Assembly: GCA_947260005.1 (NCBI GenBank)
Contig: CAMYOL010000007.1
Location: 237,574-301,573, forward strand
DNA: 64,000 nucleotides
Reading direction: 5' to 3'
DNA from: an uncultured Ectothiorhodospiraceae bacterium
GTDB lineage: Bacteria > Pseudomonadota > Gammaproteobacteria > UBA6429 > Thiohalophilaceae
The notes under the pieces are model-generated. The model did no database searches. It worked only from the letters and a program-made list of their open reading frames with translations, and had not been told where the DNA came from. Position 1 is the stretch's first letter, and every line of letters starts with the position of its first letter. Position numbers and translations under genes: made by a program. Below are positions 9,405-17,373 of the stretch, piece after piece.

Positions 9405-10616
9405 TTAGTACCAGATTGAGACAAAGACCTGCATCACATCCGCATCAAAGGCGTAGAGGGATTCGGTACCGGCTGGTACACCACCTGCTATATTCTCCCT
9501 CGCATCACGAAAATTGTCATACTCGAAAGAAATCAGATCATAAGAAAAATTGACACTGCCTTTATCTATCCAGCCCCAGCCGTTTTTAGCAAACTCGTAA
9601 CCCACCCCAAAACCCACTGAAGTGTTTGAATAAGTACTCAGCTCTTTATCTCGACCCATATAAGTAAATTCGCCTGCAAACTCAAATAGATCACTATAAA
9701 AGTCGGCCTGAGTTTGACTGTAGATTCGGTAACGAAAGTCCAGCACAAAATGTCCAATCGGGTGAACATAACTCACACCAATATTATTCGCTTCTATTCC
9801 CCATGAATCTGTAAACCAGCGGTACTCATAATGGAAAGCCGATTTCCAAGGTAAGAAATAATTACCGCGAATCGACAACGCATTACTGGTTCGAGTCCGG
9901 GGATACAGTTCATCTGCAAAGCGACGTACATTATATTCAGGGTCGCTTGGATTAGAACTGAGCCGATAGCTGTATTGTCGATACGGGTTATTTAGAGTGG
10001 TCGGTGTTCCTGATGACCCGGGTGTCGAGGTCGCTTCATCGGTAATCGTCTCAAAACCAATTGATATTGTCGCGTTCTTGGTTAATATCTGGGAGAAACC
10101 AATTCGATAATTGTGACGTTCGATGCTTGCTCTATCCTCAAACACAAGTGGATCATTTCCAACTCGTTTTGATACATCATCGGTTCCTTGTGCGTATCCA
10201 ATTGAAAGCGTTGACAAATCGCCAAAAAAATCCTGACTTATTCCAAAACTTATCGTGTTGGCTTCATAATCATTTTCTGTACTATCAGTAAAAGAAAAAT
10301 TCATCGTGGTTTTGCCAGTCAGGAAATCAACGCCAAGGGTTTGTTCGGTGCGTTCCTCTTCATAAGGGCTACCACTAATCTGAACATCAATCGATGCACT
10401 GGTAATATTATCTATATAGGCATTATAAAAAACCGATGTACTGTTGCCGATATTTTTTCGTACCAATATAGCAGGTCCACTTACCTCTAACTCTCCACCT
10501 TCATACGAGTGCAACATCGCATCGGCACGCTCATCCGGCAGTACCGCCGCATTCGCCTGCATAACTAATGTAAACAGGCTCAAAAAGAATATTTGAATAT
10601 AAGATGAGTAGCGCAT
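9405..10616 (-). CDS. DUF3570 domain protein, predicted outer-membrane beta-barrel
   Basis: Signal peptide; ADAMLHSYEGGELEVSGPAILVRKNIGNSTSVFYNAYIDNITSASIDV; aromatic-terminated C-terminus VFVSIWY. Confidence 0.8.
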   Translation of the reverse strand: MRYSSYIQIFFLSLFTLVMQANAAVLPDERADAMLHSYEGGELEVSGPAILVRKNIGNSTSVFYNAYIDNITSASIDVQISGSPYEEERTEQTLGVDFLTGKTTMNFSFTDSTENDYEANTISFGISQDFFGDLSTLSIGYAQGTDDVSKRVGNDPLVFEDRASIERHNYRIGFSQILTKNATISIGFETITDEATSTPGSSGTPTTLNNPYRQYSYRLSSNPSDPEYNVRRFADELYPRTRTSNALSIRGNYFLPWKSAFHYEYRWFTDSWGIEANNIGVSYVHPIGHFVLDFRYRIYSQTQADFYSDLFEFAGEFTYMGRDKELSTYSNTSVGFGVGYEFAKNGWGWIDKGSVNFSYDLISFEYDNFRDARENIAGGVPAGTESLYAFDADVMQVFVSIWY

Positions 10617-10636
10617 ATGCGTTTTATAAAAAATAC

Positions 10637-10864
10637 CTAGTTACAGCCACAACCGCCACCTGAAACCGCGCCGGCTCCACGTGCTGCTTCTCGAGTCTCA
10701 AACACATGATGATGGTAGGCTGCCACCACCGGATCACGAGCCACATTCATAATCGGATCTGACAAATTTTCACGCTCATAAGGCTTCACCCAAGGTTCCC
10801 ATGAACTACAACCCGAAAATAAAAACGCGGCTGCGATTAATATAAAAGATAAATGTCTCATCAT
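10637..10864 (-). CDS. DUF4266-type small lipoprotein
   Basis: Lipobox LFSGCSSWEPWVKPYERENLSDPIM; C-terminus ARGAGAVSGGGCGCN. Confidence 0.8.
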   Translation of the reverse strand: MMRHLSFILIAAAFLFSGCSSWEPWVKPYERENLSDPIMNVARDPVVAAYHHHVFETREAARGAGAVSGGGCGCN

Positions 10865-11386
10865 TTATTCTCGAATCAATTGTTTAATCTGTTTTTTATA
10901 ATCTTTTTCATAACCGGGTTTATACCCTTCATGTTTGAAACGCATTTTACCATTTCGATCGATCATCACTGTGGTTGGCATCGCGTTAACATTGTAGAGC
11001 TTACTCACCTTACTGGTATTGTCGTACAAAATAGGGAACGAAACTTTGATATCACGCAGATAAGCGATCGCCTTACTTGTATCCTGTTCAACATTCACAC
11101 CCACAACTGTAAAGCCAAGCTTGCCATAGCGCTTATGCAATTGTTCTAAGATAGGCATCTCTTGCCGACAAGGGCCACACCACGAAGCCCAAAAGTTCAA
11201 CATCACTACCTGACCACGTAAATCACTCAAACGAATATTTTCACCGCTGCGACTCTTTAAGGTAAAGTCCGGTGCATTGCCTGATATCGATCCTGCATTC
11301 GTTGCCGAGGCTACCAATACAAAAGCTAAAAGTGTAAAAATTCGAATGACTTGTTTCATGTTGTACCCCTTACGTTTCACTATCAA
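10865..11386 (-). CDS. TlpA-family thiol:disulfide oxidoreductase
   Basis: Signal peptide and redox motif MLNFWASWCGPCRQEMPILEQL. Confidence 0.93.
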   Translation of the reverse strand: MIVKRKGYNMKQVIRIFTLLAFVLVASATNAGSISGNAPDFTLKSRSGENIRLSDLRGQVVMLNFWASWCGPCRQEMPILEQLHKRYGKLGFTVVGVNVEQDTSKAIAYLRDIKVSFPILYDNTSKVSKLYNVNAMPTTVMIDRNGKMRFKHEGYKPGYEKDYKKQIKQLIRE

Positions 11387-11396
11387 AGTTGTCGTC

Positions 11397-12113
11397 TCAG
11401 AAATAATAGTTTAAGCCAATAGTTGCTTCAAAGTTGTGCGTTGTTTTGTCTTCTCCGGTCACGGCCAGATCAAAAAGGTGGTCACGGAAATCCAGACTAA
11501 TCGATAACCAACCGTTTGCGGTGATTGAATATCCCGCGCCCCAGGTGATTGTAAAAAGATCATCGCCGGCAAATTCAGTACTGCCCGCACCTGCAATAAG
11601 ATACAACGCGGTATTGTAGGTTGTATTTTGGGTGATAAAAGCTTCACCTGGTAACAAATTATAACCGAGGGATATATTGTAATAAGTGTACTGACGTTCA
11701 TCATCGCTTAATAATACTACCCCGCCACTCAGACGTTCAAAACTGGTGGTACCCGCTTCAGATTGTCCTATCGACCCCTGCAGAAAAAGATCTTCCGTTA
11801 CATGATAATTTAATCGAAATCCATAAACCGGATTAGTGCCAAAATCTTCAATACTCAAGAATCCAAAAAACGCACCAATCTCAAAATTCTCAGTGTTGAT
11901 ATCAGACTCCTGAACTTCGCGACGTTTTACGTCCGGTTGGATAACCGGATCCGTCTGAATGATCTCTTTATCAGGATTTGGCTCTGAGCCAACTGATTGC
12001 GAAGGCGTTGATGAACTATCGGACGACCCAGCTGACGGCTTCACAGCCGTTGAGCTACACCCCGTACTGAGCAACACAGCACTTAAAAGAAAAATCCGAA
12101 GCCTAATTTCCAT
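11397..12113 (-). CDS. Outer-membrane beta-barrel domain lipoprotein
   Basis: Lipobox LLSTGCSST; Ser/Pro linker; barrel-like strands ending ATIGLNYYF. Confidence 0.7.
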   Translation of the reverse strand: MEIRLRIFLLSAVLLSTGCSSTAVKPSAGSSDSSSTPSQSVGSEPNPDKEIIQTDPVIQPDVKRREVQESDINTENFEIGAFFGFLSIEDFGTNPVYGFRLNYHVTEDLFLQGSIGQSEAGTTSFERLSGGVVLLSDDERQYTYYNISLGYNLLPGEAFITQNTTYNTALYLIAGAGSTEFAGDDLFTITWGAGYSITANGWLSISLDFRDHLFDLAVTGEDKTTHNFEATIGLNYYF

Positions 12114-12841
12114 TCTGTAATTTCCTCATTCTCGTCACGGCTGGTAAAGACAACGTATTCTTTATATTCCGCTCGTAATAAAAATCGTTTTGTTAAATGC
12201 ATCCGGGCGCCTAAACCGAAGTTAGCGTATTGATCGGTACGATCCCGAGTAGCCCCCAATGTAGATTTTGGTTTGGTTTGTATCCACCCTGTACCTAGGG
12301 TAAAAAAGGGTGATACTTTCCATTCTGGAAAAGGCTCATGAACGATATTTAATAAACTGAATAACGTTTTACTTGAAACTGAACCCGATGCTTGTGAAAA
12401 GATAATTTCATTGGAGATATTTTCGGTAAAATGATAACCCGCGTAAAATGATATGATGGCTAAACCATCGTCAAAGTTGCCCAACTTAGCACCAAATCGC
12501 CCCAGGGTGACACCATACTCCCAGTTACGTACGATAAAGTCTTTTTCATCGGGATCTTTAATATCGACACGCTTACCGGAAGGATTTAAGGTCATCGCCA
12601 ACTGACCTGCACTCACCCAACCTTTTTTACCGTCTTCGCTAGTTACTTGAAACCAGTCTGTCTTGCGATACAGAAGCTGCACCCACTCACCGCGTGGAAT
12701 CACATAAAAGATAGGGTAACCACGACCTGGCCCGGTATGCATTTCGATGTAGGGATCGGCAACACGTACAAAGTGTTCTTCCACCTCAGCCACTGCATAG
12801 GAGCTAAACAGTAGAAATAATGTAAATAAGCATTTTCGCAT
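12083..12841 (-). CDS. SH3-like domain plus outer-membrane beta-barrel protein
   Basis: Signal peptide; SH3b-like YIEMHTGPGRGYPIFYVIPRGEWVQLLYRKTDWFQVTSEDGKKGWV; C-terminal EWKLGFGFFF. Confidence 0.75.
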   Translation of the reverse strand: MRKCLFTLFLLFSSYAVAEVEEHFVRVADPYIEMHTGPGRGYPIFYVIPRGEWVQLLYRKTDWFQVTSEDGKKGWVSAGQLAMTLNPSGKRVDIKDPDEKDFIVRNWEYGVTLGRFGAKLGNFDDGLAIISFYAGYHFTENISNEIIFSQASGSVSSKTLFSLLNIVHEPFPEWKVSPFFTLGTGWIQTKPKSTLGATRDRTDQYANFGLGARMHLTKRFLLRAEYKEYVVFTSRDENEEITEWKLGFGFFF

Positions 12842-12953
12842 ATTGTAGCTAAAGCAATTTGTAAGCTCGTTTTTTTAAAGCAAATTCTAACCCCTGCGCG
12901 ATCTTAGCGCCAACAGAGTCTATGACTATTTATTTTACAGGGGGTTAAATGTG

Positions 12954-15719
12954 CTAATCCGGTGGTGCCTGGAAAGGATTGTTGTAATATTGAGCACCAA
13001 TATCAATCCACTCTGCAATCAGCTTCAGTTCTCCATCAGTTAACCAAGCCGCATTTGCACCTGGATCCCAGTGAGGCAAACGATTTGGGTCTGCATTGTT
13101 GTCGTTGTAATATTGCAAAGTGAAAACTTCAAAGAAATTATTATTTGCGTTCGTATTTCCTGTCACCAGGATAGGACCACCAATATTTGCACCATTGGCA
13201 CCGAACACAGAATCAGGCTCTAATATCGGGTTACCCATACCATCTACTTGACCTAAATCAAATAATGATTCCACTAAGGCCGCCCCTTGCACTTCTACAA
13301 TATTATCTGGCCCCAATAGTTCAGCATAAGATTTAAAATAATTCGCATCCTGGTTATCAACCGAATTACCGCCACCATCAGGACTATTCTGAGTTAAATC
13401 TAATTGAAATTTACCAGCGGGTTCTTGCAGTTGCATATTGACGGCGTCATAGGGACCATGGCAACTGGTACACTGGCGTGTGACCATACCGCTGTCAACA
13501 CGGGCAAATTCCCAGATGGGTTGGATATGCGATTCGTAATTGATGGTGCTACGACAATTTTCATACCAACCATTTAAACTCCCACATGCGGCATCATTTA
13601 AGGGACTCGCGGTATTCAACTCACTATAGCTATAGGCAAACGAAGTTCCCCCCGATAAACCCCAGAAATCATCAAACTCCATGTCAACAGAGGCGCTTGT
13701 GCTTTGCCCAGAGGTCGTCGTGCGTAGATAGGCCATAGTTTGTGTTGGATTGTTAGGTTCATTTAAGGCTGGTTCTGCTGTACTGATAGATGAGCCACTT
13801 GCCATTTGCCGACCATGGACTTGACCACTGCCATGATCATGACAGCCATGACAAGTCACCTCCTCTCCAGGGCGCACCGTAATCCAGGATTTGTGACGTA
13901 ATGAATTTCCAATTCGACGTCCATTAGTGTCCAGGATACTAAATGATAGTGGTACATCTGATGGCACCTCGACACGCACTGAACCATCGGGTTCGATTTG
14001 TTTATAGCCAACAATTTGGCGCATCAATTGGCCTGTTCGACCCTGGTTAGTTCCCGTCAACCCAAAAGCGGAACCATCAAAATCAAACAGATCGTCATCA
14101 GGTAAATAAGCATTTTTTACAATACGTAAAAAATAGGCAGGTCCTTGGGCAGTACCTGCAATATAGGTATCAATTTCAGATGCATTTGCCAGCGCCGTAT
14201 TGTAGCCCCCATCCATGTCATACACGCTATGAATGTGTAACGTGCCTCTTTTTGCAGTGTTGGTGACATCAAATGAATAATTCAGTTGCGTCCCGGCATT
14301 GGTAAATCCTTGACCTACCGCAACATCAGTAAAGTAAGTATCGGCTGCCGCCACCGTAACGGCCGATATTGAATTAGCAGTATAGTCCAACACATAAACA
14401 CCATAGCGCGGCGCAGCAATCACTTGATTTGGATCGGTCAAGTCAACCAGCGCATCATCGCATTGTCGAGTATCTAAAACGACGGTTGCATCAGCAGGAT
14501 CCAGGAAATCCACATAACATAAACTAAAGCTTGCTAGAGCACGAGACGTCCCATCCAACAACGGTACTAATGAACTATAACGACCTTGCGGCGATAAAGT
14601 TGCATCGGTAGAAATGGTGCCACCACTTGTAGAGATTTGAGCAGGGCCAGTAGCACTTGAATTGGGATCGGCCGGGATGGTGTTATCAATATAATTTTGT
14701 ACATCAATCAGTACAGGATCACCACCATCTTGGGTGTTGGTAAAATCCCGTTCTAACACGAGAACATTACCACCCGACGTTTCATGCGGCTGGTAAAACT
14801 GCCGACTAGTGCCCGCTGTACCGCTATTTGCATGGCTATGCGAACCATATAAAGCAACCAATTGCGTACCATCCGGGCGCATCGCATATAAACTCATTTG
14901 ATCACGCTGACCATTTTGTCCATCACGCATATTTTCCCAACGGGTAAACATGATATGCCATTCAAGACCCTGGATAGTTCGAATCATTACCGGATCGAGA
15001 TCATGACTTGGATTAAAGGTAAGTTGTTGCATGTTGCTGCCATCAACCGCTTCCATTACATGGATATTTAAGGCATGCGTATCCGAATTCTCTTCCTCAA
15101 TGGTCGGCTTCATACCAGTACCGCCTTCATCACGAGAAATGGCAGAGGTGCGGTGAGCACGGGTTGACGAAAAGACTATCCGGCCTCCGTTGTCACCCGG
15201 GAGATAACTCGGCGCAATATCTTCACCGTTATTGGCAACGTCAACCGGCATAACCCGACGCGGGTTTTCATTGCCAGGTGCCTGACTTAATGGCGCACCG
15301 ACGGTATATTCATAGATATCCCAGGTCTCGGGAGGATCCATGTCGTCATCTTCCATGCGTAATGCGAACACCAGCTTGGTACCATTGTAATTGAATTCAG
15401 GATCACGCACATCGCCAGTGTCACCAATAATGGCATCGGTAATATCAATCGTATTTGCTGTTAACGTTGCAGAACTTTTAACAATTAAATGTGCTCCAGG
15501 ACGAAATTCAATTGGATCTTTAAGATCGTTCTCGACCAGGTTGTTATTATCATCTAGCGGTGTAGGACGCTGCACGTAGGCAACCGGTTGTTCATCTACT
15601 GTAGGATCAGAGTCAGAACCACTACCGCCACCACCACAAGCAGGAAGTATGGATAAAACCGTCGCAATCAATATTACGCGTACAAATGTGAAGCTGTTCT
15701 CATATTTACGTTTCATCAT
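12954..15719 (-). CDS. HzsA-related beta-propeller/di-heme c-type lipoprotein
   Basis: Lipobox LPACGGGG; PD40-like strands (DPEFNYNGTKLVFA, RIVFSSTRAHR); two CxxCH motifs CHGCH and CTSCH. Confidence 0.72.
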   Translation of the reverse strand: MMKRKYENSFTFVRVILIATVLSILPACGGGGSGSDSDPTVDEQPVAYVQRPTPLDDNNNLVENDLKDPIEFRPGAHLIVKSSATLTANTIDITDAIIGDTGDVRDPEFNYNGTKLVFALRMEDDDMDPPETWDIYEYTVGAPLSQAPGNENPRRVMPVDVANNGEDIAPSYLPGDNGGRIVFSSTRAHRTSAISRDEGGTGMKPTIEEENSDTHALNIHVMEAVDGSNMQQLTFNPSHDLDPVMIRTIQGLEWHIMFTRWENMRDGQNGQRDQMSLYAMRPDGTQLVALYGSHSHANSGTAGTSRQFYQPHETSGGNVLVLERDFTNTQDGGDPVLIDVQNYIDNTIPADPNSSATGPAQISTSGGTISTDATLSPQGRYSSLVPLLDGTSRALASFSLCYVDFLDPADATVVLDTRQCDDALVDLTDPNQVIAAPRYGVYVLDYTANSISAVTVAAADTYFTDVAVGQGFTNAGTQLNYSFDVTNTAKRGTLHIHSVYDMDGGYNTALANASEIDTYIAGTAQGPAYFLRIVKNAYLPDDDLFDFDGSAFGLTGTNQGRTGQLMRQIVGYKQIEPDGSVRVEVPSDVPLSFSILDTNGRRIGNSLRHKSWITVRPGEEVTCHGCHDHGSGQVHGRQMASGSSISTAEPALNEPNNPTQTMAYLRTTTSGQSTSASVDMEFDDFWGLSGGTSFAYSYSELNTASPLNDAACGSLNGWYENCRSTINYESHIQPIWEFARVDSGMVTRQCTSCHGPYDAVNMQLQEPAGKFQLDLTQNSPDGGGNSVDNQDANYFKSYAELLGPDNIVEVQGAALVESLFDLGQVDGMGNPILEPDSVFGANGANIGGPILVTGNTNANNNFFEVFTLQYYNDNNADPNRLPHWDPGANAAWLTDGELKLIAEWIDIGAQYYNNPFQAPPD

Positions 15720-15902
15720 ACTATTCTCGCTCTTCGCTTTAGGTATTCTTCTTATTCTGTCTACTCATATTCGTCATCATTAACCATTTTCTATAGTATT
15801 AGTACCGAATATTCATACAGACATCACACAATGAATATTAAATGCTTAAGGACATCTATATATTTGTCGAAGCAGAGTATGACGAGATTTTATTTTCGGA
15901 TC

Positions 15903-15918
15903 TGTGAACAAAATCATG
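15903..15918. promoter_or_regulatory. Weaker CRP-like site TGTGA-N6-TCATG
   Basis: tgtgaacaaaatcatg in the divergent intergenic region. Confidence 0.35.
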
Positions 15919-15973
15919 AAAAATTATCTGGTTTACGTCTAAATTAACCACATGGAATACACAAGTTCTGCTT

Positions 15974-15989
15974 TGTGAACTGGTTCACA
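15974..15989. promoter_or_regulatory. Perfect CRP-family core site TGTGA-N6-TCACA
   Basis: tgtgaactggttcaca in the divergent intergenic region between cytochrome-like operons. Confidence 0.6.
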
Positions 15990-16036
15990 TTATCGAAGCA
16001 GGACATATTATTTAACATTTATGAATAAAAACAACT

Positions 16037-17341
16037 TTGGGAATAAAGCATATGAGCATTGCAAACTTGCTTGGTAAACAAATAGGAAAGGTTGCTTTAG
16101 TAGCTGCGAGTACATTGTGTGTGTTCTCACTCACAATTAACACAGCAAACGCGGGTAATCGTGAAAAAGCGAAGTACATTCATGACCGCATTGCTGGTAC
16201 TGCGCCTACCAATGCAGTACTCACCAGCATGACCTCAGATATTGCTGGCGGTAATGTCGATGATGCGATTAACACCGCAATGAGTGATATCAACTTCCTA
16301 AACGTTACCGTCAAGAACATGGTCATTCCCTGGACCAATAAAGACCAAACGGTTTTTTTCCCTTTTAATGATGCCGCGGCCACAATAACGGGTTACATCA
16401 AAGAAGGTTTAGATTTTCGCGGCATCTTATTCGATGACCTTATCTTTACTGTGCCAGGTAGTCCAGCAGCCTACTCTACCAGCAATAACAACCATTACGC
16501 TCAGGCTGAGCATCAAAACATTGATCTGTCCACGCTCACCTCACAAGCGCAATCCACGTTAACAGGTTATGATGCTGAAGCTGTTTCCGGCGTATTAACC
16601 ACGCGCGCTTCAGCCCGAGCCTTTTTCTACGCTGGCACCAACCGCGCCATGTTTCGTTACACTATGATGAACTATTTATGTGTGGACCTTGAAGAAATCA
16701 AAGACATCACCCGCACGAACGATCGAGTTCGCCAAGACGTCGCGCGCGATCCTGGTGGTGATAGTGACATATTCCTAAACAACTGTATTGGCTGTCATGC
16801 CGGTATGGATGGTTTAGCCGGTGCCTACGCATATCATCAATGGGGGCCAGCCGAATTTGATGCCAATGATACAAATCCTGATGACGAAAGCATGACTTAC
16901 GTAAGCACCCCTCGAATTTATCAAATTGATGGTGTGGACATTGAAGCTGCGACACGAGTGACACAAAAACATCGAATTAATCCAACCAACTTCAAATACG
17001 GTCACATCACTGCAGACAACTCATGGATCAACTACTGGCGCACGGGTGTTAATGCCAAGCTTGGATGGGGGAAAGATACTAATTTATCACCTGCGAATCC
17101 TTTAACAAGTCAGGCACCCCACACCGGTTCAGGTATGGCTTCACTAGGTCGAGAGCTAGCTAATACCGAACAGTTTGCACGTTGCCAGGTATTAAAAGTC
17201 TATCGCCATGTATGTCATGCCGATCCATCTGAAGGCACGCTATCTACCATAACCAGTGCTTTTTCTGGTAGCACCTATAATATGCGCACCGTGTATAGAG
17301 AATCAGTTAAAGATTGCATGAACAGTAACGGTAATTTGTAA
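16037..17341 (+). CDS. Secreted mono-heme c-type protein, unknown family (start may be 16052)
   Basis: Signal peptide ending NTANAGN; single CxxCH (CIGCHAGMDGLAGAYAYH). Confidence 0.7.
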   Translation: MGIKHMSIANLLGKQIGKVALVAASTLCVFSLTINTANAGNREKAKYIHDRIAGTAPTNAVLTSMTSDIAGGNVDDAINTAMSDINFLNVTVKNMVIPWTNKDQTVFFPFNDAAATITGYIKEGLDFRGILFDDLIFTVPGSPAAYSTSNNNHYAQAEHQNIDLSTLTSQAQSTLTGYDAEAVSGVLTTRASARAFFYAGTNRAMFRYTMMNYLCVDLEEIKDITRTNDRVRQDVARDPGGDSDIFLNNCIGCHAGMDGLAGAYAYHQWGPAEFDANDTNPDDESMTYVSTPRIYQIDGVDIEAATRVTQKHRINPTNFKYGHITADNSWINYWRTGVNAKLGWGKDTNLSPANPLTSQAPHTGSGMASLGRELANTEQFARCQVLKVYRHVCHADPSEGTLSTITSAFSGSTYNMRTVYRESVKDCMNSNGNL

Positions 17342-17373
17342 CGCCACACTAAACAGGTTTTTGGAGACATAAA

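Noticed and set aside
12954-15719. Hydrazine synthase (anammox) function
   Set aside because: Only an HzsA-like layout is visible; no HzsB, HzsC or hydrazine dehydrogenase genes in the window.
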